Shown here: positions 25,698 through 35,117 of the stretch, piece after piece
Numbering within the stretch: position 1 is the first letter of the stretch
How the letters are laid out: every line of letters starts with the position of its first letter
Assembly: GCA_963777095.1 (NCBI GenBank)
Contig: CAVZOY010000001.1
Coordinates: 248,001 to 312,000 of the forward strand
DNA: 64,000 nt
From: CAVZOY01 sp963777095
GTDB lineage: Bacteria > Actinomycetota > Actinomycetes > Mycobacteriales > Geodermatophilaceae
Reading direction: 5' to 3'
Made by a program: the position numbers and the translations under genes
The notes under the pieces: model-generated
Told to the model about the DNA's origin: nothing
Databases searched by the model: none
Seen by the model: only the letters and a program-made list of their open reading frames with translations

Positions 25698-26759
25698 GTG
25701 ACCGAGCCGAGCGAGGACGCCGTCCCCCAGGACCAGCCCCGCCGGGTGCTGTTCGCCGTCCACACCGGGCGCCGCGACATCGTGGAGCTGGCCCGCAGCT
25801 CCGCGGCACGGCTCGCCCGCGGCGGCATCGCCGTCCGCGTCCTGCAGGACGAGGACGAGGCGCTGGCCATCGACGGCGCCGAGGTGGTCGCCGCGGGGGA
25901 GCGGGCGGCCGACGGCGCGGAGATCGTTCTCGTCTTCGGCGGCGACGGCACGTTCCTGCGCGCCGCCGAGCTGGCGCGCTTCGGCGACGCGGCGCTCATG
26001 GGGGTCAACCTCGGCCGGGTGGGCTTCCTCGCCGAGACCGAGCCGGAGGCGGTCGAGGAGACGCTCACCGCGATCGAGCGGTGCGAGTACTCGGTCGAGC
26101 AGCGGCTGGCGCTCGAGGTCGACGTCCGGGACGTCGACGGGGTCGTCGTCGGCGGCACCTGGGCGCTCAACGAGGTCTCCATCGAGAAGGCGCAGCAGTC
26201 CCGCGTCCTCGACGTGGTGCTCGCCATCGACGGCCGGCCGCTGACCAGCTTCGGCTGTGACGGCGTCCTCTGCGCCACGCCGACGGGCTCCACCGCCTAC
26301 GCCTTCTCCGCGGGCGGCCCGGTCGTCTGGCCCGACGTCGAGGCCCTGCTCATGGTCCCCAGCAACGCGCACGCGCTGTTCGCCCGGCCGCTGGTGACGT
26401 CCCCGGACTCGGTGCTGACCGTCGCCGTCCCCGCCGACGGCAACCGGGCGCGGATCTCCGCCGACGGGCGCCGGTCGCTGGAGGTGCCCAGCGGCGGCCG
26501 CGTCGACGTCCGCCGGGCCGGGCACCCCGTCCGCATCGCCCGCGTCCACGCCGCGACCTTCGGGGACCGGCTGGTCGCCAAGTTCGGCCTGCCGGTGCGC
26601 GGCTTCCGCGAGGCACGCCACGCCGGCCCCGGCCACGAGCTGTCCACCAGCCGCAACGTGCTGCTCCGCCAGATCGTCAGCGGCGACGTGCTCGCCGGCG
26701 ACGGCGTCCGGGAGCGGGACGAGGAGGTGGGCGGTGCCGGCCCGCGCCACGACGGCTGA
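25698..26759 (+). CDS. nadK: NAD kinase
   Basis: Makes NADP from NAD; 353 aa. Signature motifs are VFGGDGTFLRAAELAR near residue 80, LNEVSIEKAQQSR, and ATPTGSTAYAFSAGGPVVWP. Similarity to the family ends near KFGLPVRGFREAR, leaving about 45 extra residues at the C terminus that do not look conserved. They overlap the probable true start of recN. GTG 25698 has a good ribosome site (GAGAGGAACAG) 11 bases after tlyA. Confidence 0.95.
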   Translation: MTEPSEDAVPQDQPRRVLFAVHTGRRDIVELARSSAARLARGGIAVRVLQDEDEALAIDGAEVVAAGERAADGAEIVLVFGGDGTFLRAAELARFGDAALMGVNLGRVGFLAETEPEAVEETLTAIERCEYSVEQRLALEVDVRDVDGVVVGGTWALNEVSIEKAQQSRVLDVVLAIDGRPLTSFGCDGVLCATPTGSTAYAFSAGGPVVWPDVEALLMVPSNAHALFARPLVTSPDSVLTVAVPADGNRARISADGRRSLEVPSGGRVDVRRAGHPVRIARVHAATFGDRLVAKFGLPVRGFREARHAGPGHELSTSRNVLLRQIVSGDVLAGDGVRERDEEVGGAGPRHDG

Positions 26760-26785
26760 AGCGCCCTCCCGGCCCGGCCTCGGAG

Positions 26786-28594
26786 GTGGCCGCCCCGCCG
26801 GTCACCCGCGCCGCACCCGGCCGGCTCACCGAGGTCCGCATCCGCGGGCTGGGGTCGATCGACGAGGCGACGCTCGAGCTGGGCCGTGGGCTCACGGTCG
26901 TCACCGGCGAGACCGGCGCCGGCAAGACGATGGTGGTCACCGGCCTGACGCTGCTCTTCGGCGGGCGCGCCGACCCCGGACGGGTCCGCGCCAACGGCAA
27001 GGCCGGCGTCGAGGGCCGGCTGGAGCTGCCGCCGGACTCGCCGGTCTGGGAGCGCGCGGCCGAGGCGGGCGCCGACCCGGACGACGACGGCAGCCTCATC
27101 CTGGCCCGCAGCGTCAGCGCCGAGGGCAGGTCGCGGGCGTTCCTCGGCGGCCGCAGCGTGCCGGTCGGCGTGGTCGCGGAGCTGGCCGAGAACCTGCTCG
27201 CCGTCCACGGCCAGACCGACCAGCTGCGGCTGTCCCGGCCCGCCGAGCAACGCCGGGCCCTCGACCGCTACGCCGGGGCCCAGCATCTCGCGCTGCTCGA
27301 CGGCTACCGCGCCGCGCACACCCGCTGGCGGGAGCTGGCCGCCGACCTCGACCGCCGTCGCACGCAGGCCCGCGAGCTCGCCCAGGCCGCCGACGTGCTG
27401 CGCCACGGGCTCGACGAGATCGCCGCCGTCGCGCCCGAACCGGGCGAGGACGAGGCGCTCGACGTCCAGGCCAAGCGGCTGGCCGACGCCGACGCGCTGC
27501 GTGCGTCGGCCGACGAGGCGCGGCTCGCGCTGATCGGCGACGTCACCGGCGACCTGGGCGGCGGCGAGGTGCCCCAGGACGCCACCGCGGCGCTGTCGAT
27601 CGCCGAGCGGGCCCTGGCGGGCTCCGACGACCCGACGCTGGTGCTGCTCGCGCAGGACCTCGCCGACGCGGTCGCCGTGGTGTCCGACGTCGCCGCCCAG
27701 CTCGCCGGCTACGTCGCCGACCTCGACGCCGATCCCGGCCGGCTGGCCGAGGTCATGGACCGCCGCGCCGCCCTGACCGCGCTGGTGCGCCGCTACGCCG
27801 ACCCCGGTGAGGGCCTCGCCGGCGTGCTCGCCTGGGCGGACGACGCGCAGCGGCGGCTGTCCGAGCTCGACGTCTCCGACGCCGCCCTCGAGCGGCTGAC
27901 CGCCGAGCGCGACGCCGCCCGCGCCGAGGTCGACCGGCTGGGCGCGCAGATCACGGCGGGTCGCCGGTCGGCCGCCGAGGGGTTCGCCGCCGAGGTGGCC
28001 TCCGAACTGGCCGGTCTGGCGATGAAGAGCGCGCAGGTCTCGTTCTCGATCGACAGCCGGCCCGACGAGCCCGGCCCGGACGGCGTCGACGACGTCGCGC
28101 TGCTGCTGTCCCCGCACCCGGGCGCCCCGCCGCGGCCGGTGCACAAGGGCGCGTCGGGCGGCGAGCTCTCCCGGGTCATGCTCGCCATCGAGGTGGTCTT
28201 CGCCGGCGCCGACCCGGTGCCGGTGATGGTGTTCGACGAGGTCGACGCCGGGGTCGGCGGCTCGGCCGCGGGCGAGATCGGCCGCCGCCTGGCGCGGCTG
28301 GCCCGTGACCACCAGGTCGTGGTCGTCACGCATCTCGCGCAGGTGGCGGCCTTCGCCGACACGCATCTCGTCGTCGACAAGTCGCCCGACGCCGCCGCCG
28401 GGGTCACCGCCACCGACATCCGCTCGGTCGCGGGGGAGGACCGGGTGCGGGAGCTGGCCCGCATGCTCTCCGGGCTCGCCGACAGCGACACCGGCCAGGC
28501 GCACGCCCGTGAGCTGCTCGCCGTCGCGGCCGACGCGGCCGCCGACGGGGCACCCTCAACCCGGACCCGGTCGGGGCGACCCCCGAAGGGCTGA
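26786..28594 (+). CDS. recN: DNA repair protein RecN
   Basis: SMC-like ATPase acting in double-strand break repair; about 602 aa. Walker A is TVVTGETGAGKTMVV, the QTDQ segment is AVHGQTDQLRL, the ABC signature is HKGASGGELSRVMLA, and Walker B is VMVFDEVDAGVGG followed by VVTHLAQVAAFAD. The central part is coiled coil. GTG 26786 has no convincing ribosome site. GTG 26734, in another frame, is preceded by a near-perfect GGAGGTGGGCG and would give a longer N terminus if one base were surplus near 26785. I keep the uninterrupted frame but consider 26734 likely. Confidence 0.94.
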   Translation: MAAPPVTRAAPGRLTEVRIRGLGSIDEATLELGRGLTVVTGETGAGKTMVVTGLTLLFGGRADPGRVRANGKAGVEGRLELPPDSPVWERAAEAGADPDDDGSLILARSVSAEGRSRAFLGGRSVPVGVVAELAENLLAVHGQTDQLRLSRPAEQRRALDRYAGAQHLALLDGYRAAHTRWRELAADLDRRRTQARELAQAADVLRHGLDEIAAVAPEPGEDEALDVQAKRLADADALRASADEARLALIGDVTGDLGGGEVPQDATAALSIAERALAGSDDPTLVLLAQDLADAVAVVSDVAAQLAGYVADLDADPGRLAEVMDRRAALTALVRRYADPGEGLAGVLAWADDAQRRLSELDVSDAALERLTAERDAARAEVDRLGAQITAGRRSAAEGFAAEVASELAGLAMKSAQVSFSIDSRPDEPGPDGVDDVALLLSPHPGAPPRPVHKGASGGELSRVMLAIEVVFAGADPVPVMVFDEVDAGVGGSAAGEIGRRLARLARDHQVVVVTHLAQVAAFADTHLVVDKSPDAAAGVTATDIRSVAGEDRVRELARMLSGLADSDTGQAHARELLAVAADAAADGAPSTRTRSGRPPKG

Positions 28595-28708
28595 CACCGG
28601 AGTTTGGTGGGGCACAACGGGGTAGGTCCCGATCGTGCGTCAGAGCCGACGGACCCTTCCGCCGTCACCTGCCAGCCTCCCCGTCCCCCCGGCGCGAGGT
28701 CGGGCGCG

Positions 28709-29425
28709 ATGAACTGCTTCGACTCCGCCGACGAATCGGCGCACTACGGGTTCTCCGTCTGCATGCTGCTGAACCAGTACCGCGACCGGCTCCGCTGGGC
28801 GGACCACGGCGTCGTCGAGCTCGGCACCGGCGACGCGACCGCGATCGCCGACGTCGTCGCCGGCATGCCGGAGCTGCGGGTGCACGGCTACGACATCAGC
28901 GCCGCCTCGGTGGACCGCGCCCGGGAGAACATCGCCGCCCGCGGCGTGACCGACCGCTACACCGTCGAGCTCGGCGACTTCTTCGACCAGGCCGACGCCG
29001 CCGGCGGCCCCGTGGCGCGCACGGTGATCGCCAACCCGCCGTACATCCCGTCGCCGGACCGCGACATCCTGATGCCGGAGCTGTGGGGCGGTCCGTACGG
29101 CAACGACCTGCTGCTGCAGCTGCTCAAGGCCGGCTACGACTCGGTGATCGCCGCCGTGGCGAGCTACTCCGACCCCGCCCGCACGGTGAGCACCGCCGCC
29201 GACTCCGGCTACCGGGTCGTGAACTTCCTCGCCATGGCCCTGGACTTCGGGCCGTACAGCAACGAGCCGAAGGTGCGCGACCGGATCCGGCGGATCTGCG
29301 AGGAGGGCCGCGGCTGGGCCGGCGACCAGGGCTACATGGTGGCGGTCGCGCTGTTCACCAAGGACCCCGACCTGGCCGGCGACCGCGGCGACCAGCTGCT
29401 CCGGGCCCTGCAGATGCCCGCCTGA
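28709..29425 (+). CDS. SAM-dependent methyltransferase with an NPPY motif (HemK/PrmC-like)
   Basis: 238 aa class I methyltransferase. SAM motif I is VVELGTGDATAIADVV and the acidic ribose-binding residue is in VHGYDISAASVDRA. Motif IV is IANPPYIPSPDRD, the NPPY typical of enzymes methylating a planar amide or exocyclic amine (N5-Gln of release factors or N6-adenine). It is shorter than PrmC and lacks its N-terminal helical domain, so the substrate is open. ATG 28709 has GAGGTCGGGCG upstream; earlier in-frame ATG gives unconserved sequence. It is absent from the equivalent mycobacterial interval. Confidence 0.75.
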   Translation: MNCFDSADESAHYGFSVCMLLNQYRDRLRWADHGVVELGTGDATAIADVVAGMPELRVHGYDISAASVDRARENIAARGVTDRYTVELGDFFDQADAAGGPVARTVIANPPYIPSPDRDILMPELWGGPYGNDLLLQLLKAGYDSVIAAVASYSDPARTVSTAADSGYRVVNFLAMALDFGPYSNEPKVRDRIRRICEEGRGWAGDQGYMVAVALFTKDPDLAGDRGDQLLRALQMPA

Positions 29426-29428
29426 GAA

Positions 29429-29482
29429 AGGACCCCTTCCTCCGCACCCCTCGCAGGCTCGGGCGGGCCCCGGAAGGGGCCT
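29429..29482. terminator. Possible bidirectional terminator between convergent genes
   Basis: AGGACCCCTTCC (29429-29440) pairs with GGAAGGGGCCT (29472-29482) around a 31-base loop, between the methyltransferase and the convergent TetR gene. There is no T-run, so it is only a candidate. Confidence 0.35.
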
Positions 29483-30423
29483 AGCGGCGCTTGGCGTAGC
29501 CGGCGAGCCCGAACTGCAGCAGCGACAGCCCGCGCTGCCCGCGCCGGCTGCAGCTCGGCGGCCAGCGGCGCGCCGGTCACGCCGGCCAGCACGCGGTCGC
29601 GCGCCAGCTCCAGCAGTCCTGCGTAGAGCCCGAGGACGGCGTGCGCGGCCAGCCACGGCTCGAGCTGACCGGACCGCGCGTCGGTCTCCTCCGCGATCAG
29701 CGCGGCGAGGGCGTCGGTGAGCTCGTCGATGATCTCCCGCTCGCGCACCTGCAGGGTCCGGCTGCCCCGGATGATCCGCGCCATCCGTGCCACGCCCTCG
29801 GCCGCCTCCGGCGTCCCCAGCAGGCTCACCGCCGACACCACGAAGGTGCCCGCGGCGGCCGACACCGACTCCCCGGCCGGACGGCGACGGACGGTGTCCA
29901 GCAGCGCGGCCCGCATCGGCGGATCCGCGTCGAAGACCAGACCCTCCTTGACCGGGAAATGGTTGAACACCGTCTTCTCGACCACCCCGGCGCGGCGCGC
30001 GATCTCCATCACGCTGACCGTGTCGAAGCCGCGCTCGGCGAACAGGTCGGCCGCCGCGTCGACGATCCGCTCCCGCGTCTCCTGCCGCTTGAGCTCGCGC
30101 TTCCCGGGCGCGCGCCGGCCCGCCGCCGGCGGGGGCACGGCCGGTGCGGCGGGCGGCGCGGCGGGGGACGCGACCGGGGGAGCGGCCGGCGCGGGACGCG
30201 GCTCGGTCGGCAGGGGCCGGACGACCGCACCCTCGCCCGGGGGCTCCGGAGCCCGGGCCGGCCGGACAGCGGGCAGCGTCGCTCCGGAGGTCTCGCTCGT
30301 CCGGGTTGCCACGCGCGCCACACCAGTCACGTCGGCCACGCTAGCCACGCCTCCCGGCCGCACCAGCGCCAACGGGGGACCGAGCGGGACCGGCGTGTCG
30401 GTCCGCCTGCGGGTGTCGGACAC
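29481..30423 (-). CDS. TetR family regulator with a long Pro/Ala-rich N terminus, apparent frameshift at the 3' end
   Basis: About 313 aa. The DNA-binding domain is KRQETRERIVDAAADLF, then FDTVSVMEIARRAGVVEKTV and FNHFPVKEGLVFDAD, i.e. a canonical TetR helix-turn-helix. The C-terminal domain (LGLYAGLLELARDRVLAG) fits ligand-responsive TetR proteins. About 115 Pro/Ala-rich residues precede the HTH; GTG 30138 would give an ordinary 218 aa protein and may be the real start. Near 29535 one extra base breaks the frame. Correction gives RGLSLLQFGLAGYAKRR and a TAG at 29481-29483. It is divergent from steA; targets unknown. Confidence 0.8.
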
Positions 30424-30496
30424 TCAGCGTGACCGGAAGATCGCGAGCGCGCGTCGGACGGCGGGCCCCCGAAGCCGTCATGGGACCATGCGGGCC

Positions 30497-31684
30497 ATGC
30501 GCATCGGCACTCTCCGGCGGGGCCGGGGCTCGGACACGGGGTCCGGCACCGCCGGCACCGCGCGGCTCGACCGGCGCACCAAGACGTTGACCAAGCGGCT
30601 GCGGCCCGGCGAGATCGCGGTGATCGACCACGTCGACATCGACCGCGTCAGCGCCGACTCCCTCGTCGCCGGCCAGGTCGGCGCGGTCGTCAACGCCGCG
30701 CCCAGCATCTCCGGCCGCTATCCCAACCTGGGTCCCGAGATCCTCGTGTCGGCGGGCATCCCGCTGATCGACGGCGTGGGCCAGGAGGTCTTCGCGAAGC
30801 TCAAGGAAGGCACGCAGGTCCGGATCGAGGGCAACCAGCTGCTCGCCGAGGACGGCACGGTGGTCGCCGAGGGCACCCGGCAGGACGCCGACACCGTCGC
30901 CGCCGCGATGGCCGAGGCGCGGGCCGGTCTCTCGACCCAGCTCGAGGCGTTCGCCGCCAACACGATGGAGTACATGAAGCGCGAGCGCGCGCTCCTCCTC
31001 GACGGCGTCGGCGTGCCGGACGTGACCACCCGCATCGAGGGCCGGCACGCGCTGATCGTCGTCCGCGGCTACGACTACAAGGAGGACCTGCACGCGCTGC
31101 GGTCCTACATCCGCGACTACCGGCCGGTGCTCATCGGCGTCGACGGCGGCGCGGACGCCCTCATCGAGGCCGGCTACCAGCCGGACATGATCATCGGCGA
31201 CATGGACTCGGTGAGCGACTCGACGCTCACCTCCGGCGCCGAGGTCGTCGTGCACGCCTACAGCGACGGCCGCGCCCCCGGCCTGCCGCGCGTCCAGGAG
31301 CTCGGCGTCGAGGCGATCACCTTCCCGGCGGCGGCCACCAGCGAGGACATCGCGATGCTGCTCGCCGACGAGAAGGGGGCCCGGCTGATCGTCGCGGTCG
31401 GCACCCACGCCACCCTCGTCGAGTTCCTCGACAAGGGCCGCGGCGGCATGGCGTCGACCTTCCTCACCCGGCTGCGACTCGGCGGCAAGCTCGTCGACGC
31501 CAAGGGCGTGAGCCGGCTCTACCGCAGCCGCATCTCGACGCTCGCCCTCGTCGTGCTCGTGCTCGCCGCCCTGATCTCGATCGGGGCCGCCATCGCGGTG
31601 TCCGCCGCCGGCCGGGTCTACCTCGGCCTGCTGCTGGACCAGTGGAACAGCTTCGTGTTCTGGTTGGAGAACCTCTTCTCGTGA
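30497..31684 (+). CDS. steA: SteA-like septal protein (thiamin-pyrophosphokinase-like domain, C-terminal membrane anchor)
   Basis: 395 aa, homologous in context and architecture to Rv1697 and corynebacterial SteA, which with SteB works in cell separation by promoting peptidoglycan hydrolase action. The central region resembles the catalytic domain of thiamin pyrophosphokinase (VLIGVDGGADALIEAG, MIIGDMDSVSD, AVGTHATLVEFLD). A single membrane segment near the C terminus (STLALVVLVLAALISIGAAI) leaves a short tail. GTGA overlap with steB. ATG 30497 is preferred; ATG 30488 is also in frame. The Corynebacterium function is known; transfer to this organism is inference. Confidence 0.88.
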   Translation: MRIGTLRRGRGSDTGSGTAGTARLDRRTKTLTKRLRPGEIAVIDHVDIDRVSADSLVAGQVGAVVNAAPSISGRYPNLGPEILVSAGIPLIDGVGQEVFAKLKEGTQVRIEGNQLLAEDGTVVAEGTRQDADTVAAAMAEARAGLSTQLEAFAANTMEYMKRERALLLDGVGVPDVTTRIEGRHALIVVRGYDYKEDLHALRSYIRDYRPVLIGVDGGADALIEAGYQPDMIIGDMDSVSDSTLTSGAEVVVHAYSDGRAPGLPRVQELGVEAITFPAAATSEDIAMLLADEKGARLIVAVGTHATLVEFLDKGRGGMASTFLTRLRLGGKLVDAKGVSRLYRSRISTLALVVLVLAALISIGAAIAVSAAGRVYLGLLLDQWNSFVFWLENLFS

Positions 31685-32638
31685 TCGACTTCCGTTACCA
31701 CCTCGTCTCGCTGATCGCGGTCTTCCTCGCGGTGGCGCTGGGCATCGTCATCGGGACGACGGCGCTCAACAACCCGATCTCCGCCGACATCGAGGCGCGG
31801 GTGGACCAGCTGGAGCAGGACAAGCGGCAGCTGGAGGACCGGACCCAGGAGCTGACCGCCCAGGTGGACGAGCGCCGACGCGTTCGCGCAGGCGGTCGCC
31901 CCCGCACTGGTCGACGGGACGCTGGACGGCAGCACCGTGCCTGTTGGTCGCCACCAGCGACGAGGTGACCCCGGAGCTCTCGAGCAGGTCGGCGCGCTGG
32001 TCACCGAGGCCGGCGCGACCGTCAGCGGCGTCGTCCGGCTGCAGCCGGAGTTCAGCGACCCGGCCACCGAGGGCGCCCTGCAGAGCTACGTCACCGGCCC
32101 CGGCCTGCCCCCCGGCGTCCAGCTGCCCGAGACCGAGGACGCGGGCCAGCTCGTCGGCGCGCTGCTCGCGCAGACGCTGATGATCCCCGACGCGCCCGGC
32201 GCGAACGAGCCCGCGTCGGAGGACGTGTCCTCCGTGCTCGCCGGCCTGTCCGCGCTCGACGTCCTCACCGTCGAGAGCTCCTCGGTGGAGCCGGCCGATT
32301 TCGCCGTCGTCCTCACCGGCACCGGTTTCGACGCCGACGCGGAGCAGCGCAACGCGACGCTCCTCGAGCTCGTCTCGGCGGTGGACTCGGCCGGATCCGG
32401 CGCCGTCGTGGCCGGCACGGCCGCCGCCGCCCGCGAGAACGGCCTCGTCGGCGCGATCCGCGCCGACCCCGAGCTCTCGGCGGCCGTCTCGACCGTCGAC
32501 AACGTCGAACGGGCCGCCGGCCGGATCAGCACCGTGCTCGCCCTCGGTCAGGAGGCCGAGGGCACCTCGGGCCTGTACGGCACCGGCGAGGACACCCAGC
32601 CGGTGCCGCCCCTGCCGGACGCCGACCAGGTGCCGTGA
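31681..32638 (+). CDS. steB: SteB/MctB-like membrane-anchored protein, three apparent frameshifts
   Basis: About 318 aa. It opens MIDFRYHLVSLIAVFLAVAL, a conserved start plus membrane anchor, followed by a coiled coil (ARVDQLEQDKRQLEDRTQEL) and an extracytoplasmic domain. The counterpart Rv1698 was described as the copper-linked outer-membrane protein MctB, and in Corynebacterium as SteB, partner of SteA. One extra base near 31876 (CGC-C-GAC), another near 31940 (GTG-C-CTG), and one missing base near 31977 restore VLLVATSDEVTPEL and LEQVGALVTEAGATVSG. The opposite signs of the last two shifts argue for sequence error. GTGA overlaps on both sides. Confidence 0.85.
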
Positions 32639-33477
32639 CCGGCCGCCCCTCGACCGCTCGGCGGGTGGCGCTGGCGCTCGCCGGCGCCGCCGGCGCCCGG
32701 GCGGCGCTCGCCGACGGCCGCCGCCGTCACGGAACGACCGTCGGGCGCACCCTGGCGGCGCACCAACTACGCCGGCCGCCCCGTCACGCTGCTCGGCGGT
32801 CCCGCGCTCGCCGTGCCGGCGACGGTCACCGCCGTCCTCGGCGCCCCGGCCGGAACCCGTGCGGCGACCGCGGTCGTCGGCACCGTCGCCGGACTGGTCG
32901 GGGCCTACGACGACCTCGCCGGCTCCCGCCCCGAGCAGGCACGGGACAAGGGGCTCGCGGGACACCTGGCGGCGCTGCGCGCCGGCCGGGTCTCCGCCGG
33001 CGCGGTCAAGGTGGCCGGCATCGGAGCGGCCGCCGCCGTCGCGGCGGTGCTCACGCGACGGGACCGGTCGCTCGTGGACGGCGTCCTCGACCACCGGCCT
33101 GGTCGCCGGCACCGCCAACCTGGTCAACCTGCTCGACCTGCGCCCCGGGCGCGCCGCCAAGGCGGGCGCGCTCGCCGCCGCCGCGACGACGGGCGGTCCG
33201 GCGGGCGGACTGGTCGCCGGGCCGCTCGGCGCCACGCTCGCCGTCCTGCCGGCGGACCTGGGGGAGCGGGTCATGCTCGGGGACGCCGGGGCCAACCCGC
33301 TGGGCGCGCTGCTCGGCCTCCGGCTGGCCGCGGCAACCGGCCGCGGGTCGGCGGACGGCGCTGCTCGCCGCCGTCGTCGCGCTCAACCTGGCCAGCGAGC
33401 GGATCAGCTTCACGAAGGTCATCGAGGCCACCCCCGGTCTGCGCGAGCTGGACCGGCTCGGCCGCCGACCGGCGTGA
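32635..33477 (+). CDS. MraY/WecA-like membrane protein, three apparent +1 frameshifts
   Basis: About 279 aa, many hydrophobic segments. Conserved pieces match the polyprenyl-phosphate sugar-1-phosphate transferase superfamily: LVGAYDDLAGSRPEQARDKG, GHLAALRAGRVSAGAVK, GTANLVNLLDLRPGRAAK, and GERVMLGDAGANPLGALLG. It is shorter than MraY or WecA, so activity on undecaprenyl phosphate is uncertain. Shifts near 32761, 33089 and 33354 each behave as one extra base; corrected joins read AATNYAGRPVTLLGG, DGVLTTGLVAGTANL and RGSATALLAAVVALNL. It lies between steB and murJ with GTGA overlaps, so it belongs to the envelope operon. Confidence 0.75.
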   Translation: MTGRPSTARRVALALAGAAGARAALADGRRRHGTTVGRTLAAHQLRRPPRHAARRSRARRAGDGHRRPRRPGRNPCGDRGRRHRRRTGRGLRRPRRLPPRAGTGQGARGTPGGAARRPGLRRRGQGGRHRSGRRRRGGAHATGPVARGRRPRPPAWSPAPPTWSTCSTCAPGAPPRRARSPPPRRRAVRRADWSPGRSAPRSPSCRRTWGSGSCSGTPGPTRWARCSASGWPRQPAAGRRTALLAAVVALNLASERISFTKVIEATPGLRELDRLGRRPA

Positions 33478-35117
33478 GCACCGGCGTGACAGGCGGCCGG
33501 CGGATCGCCCAGGGCGTCGCCGGCGCCGCGGCGCTCATCGCCGTCCTCACCGTGCTGTCCCGGATGGCCGGGTTCGGCCGCACCGTCGTCTTCACGAACA
33601 CCGTCGGCGCGGACACGACCGGCGGCGCCTACGTCGCCGCCAACGCCGTCCCGAACATCGTCTACGAGGTGGTGGCCGGAGGAGCGCTGGCCGCGCTCGT
33701 CGTGCCCATGCTGGCCGGTGGGATCGCGGTCGGGGAACCGCGCGCAGGTGCGCGCGACCGCGTCGGCGTTGCTCGGGTGGACGCTGCTCGTGCTCACGCC
33801 GCTCGCCGTCCTCGTCGCGGTGCTCGCCGAGCCGATCGCGCGGTTGCTGCTCGGCGGCGACGACGACGCGCAGATCGACGTCGCGGCGCGCTTCCTGCTG
33901 GTCTTCGCACCGCAGGTGGTGCTCTACGGCATCGGCATCGTGCTCGCCGGCGTGCTGCAGGCGCACCGCCGGTTCGCCGGGCCGGCGCTGGCGCCGCTGC
34001 TGTCGAGCGTCGTCGTCGCCGGCGCCTACCTGCTGTTCGCCGGCATCGGCGGCGCGCGCGAGGTGGGCGATCTGTCCACGCCCGCCGAGCTGGTCCTCTC
34101 GGTGGGGACGACGCTCGGCGTGGCCGCGCTGAGCCTGAGCCTGCTGCTGCCGCTGCGCCGGCTCGCACCTGCGGCTGCGGCCGTCGCTGCGGTTCCCGGT
34201 CGGCGCGGCGCCCCGCGGTTCGGCGGCTGGCGCTGGCCGGGATGCTCACCCTCGCCGGGCAGCAGCTGCTCGCCGTCGTCGCCATCCGGCTGGCCGGCGC
34301 GGGCGCACCCGACGGCACCCAGGTCGTCTACATCGCCGGCCTGACGCTCTTCCTCGTGCCGTGGGCCGCCCTCGCGGTGCCGCTGGCCACGTCGGCGTAC
34401 CCGGGGCTCGCCGAGCGGGCCGAGACCGGCGACGAGGTCGGCTACCGGCGGGCCCTCGCGCCGGCCGTCGTCCTCACGGTGACCGCCTCGGCGGCGGCCG
34501 CCGCGGTGCTCGTGGCCACCGCGGCACCGGTCGCCCGGGTGTTCCTGGGCCGTGAGGACCTGGCGACGGTCGCCGCGCTGCGCGACACGATCGTCGCCTT
34601 CTCGCCCGGACTCATCGGCTACGGACTGGTCGCCCTGCTCACCCGGGCCCTGTACGCCCGCGGGCTGTGGAAGGCCCCGACCGTCTGCGTCGTCGGCGGC
34701 TGGCTGCTCGCGGTCGCGGCCGACGTCGTCCTGTCGTCGGTGCTCCCGGCCGACGACCGCGGGGCGGCACTGGCCCTCGGGCACACCCTCGGCGTGACCG
34801 TCGCGGGCGCCGGGCTCGTCGTCGTCGTCGCCCGTGTCGCGGGCCGGGCGGCACTCCGCGGCCTTCCCCGCGCCGGCAGCGCCGCGCTGCTCGCCGCGGT
34901 CGCCGGCGCCGCCGCCGGGGTCCTCGTCGGTCGACTGCTCGGCGTCGACCCCGGACCACCCGAGGGGGTGGTCGACGCGCTGGTCTCCGGCGCGCTGATC
35001 GCCGGAACGGTGCTCCTCGTCACGGCGGCGGTCATGATGGGAACGGCGCGCGGCCCGCTCCGCGCCGCCGTGCGCGCCCTGCGGACGGCCGAACGGCAGG
35101 AGGTGCCCGGTGGCTGA
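33474..35117 (+). CDS. murJ: MurJ (MviN) family lipid II flippase, three apparent +1 frameshifts
   Basis: About 546 aa, multi-pass membrane protein of the MVF/MOP flippase superfamily. N-terminal marks are AVLTVLSRMAGFGRTVVFTN, GGAYVAANAVPNIVYEVVAGGAL and LAALVVPML; later segments such as VVYIAGLTLFLVPWAALAVP and LARVFLGRE-like turns follow. Extra bases near 33735 (in GGGG), 34165 (CTC-G-CAC) and 34211 (in CCCC) interrupt it; correction yields GIAVGNRAQVRATASALLGW and RLHLRLRPSLRFPVGAAPAV. An essential flippase is unlikely to be inactive. This may be an additional MurJ-like paralogue, as actinobacteria often carry more than one. Confidence 0.85.
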   Translation: MSTGVTGGRRIAQGVAGAAALIAVLTVLSRMAGFGRTVVFTNTVGADTTGGAYVAANAVPNIVYEVVAGGALAALVVPMLAGGIAVGEPRAGARDRVGVARVDAARAHAARRPRRGARRADRAVAARRRRRRADRRRGALPAGLRTAGGALRHRHRARRRAAGAPPVRRAGAGAAAVERRRRRRLPAVRRHRRRARGGRSVHARRAGPLGGDDARRGRAEPEPAAAAAPARTCGCGRRCGSRSARRPAVRRLALAGMLTLAGQQLLAVVAIRLAGAGAPDGTQVVYIAGLTLFLVPWAALAVPLATSAYPGLAERAETGDEVGYRRALAPAVVLTVTASAAAAAVLVATAAPVARVFLGREDLATVAALRDTIVAFSPGLIGYGLVALLTRALYARGLWKAPTVCVVGGWLLAVAADVVLSSVLPADDRGAALALGHTLGVTVAGAGLVVVVARVAGRAALRGLPRAGSAALLAAVAGAAAGVLVGRLLGVDPGPPEGVVDALVSGALIAGTVLLVTAAVMMGTARGPLRAAVRALRTAERQEVPGG

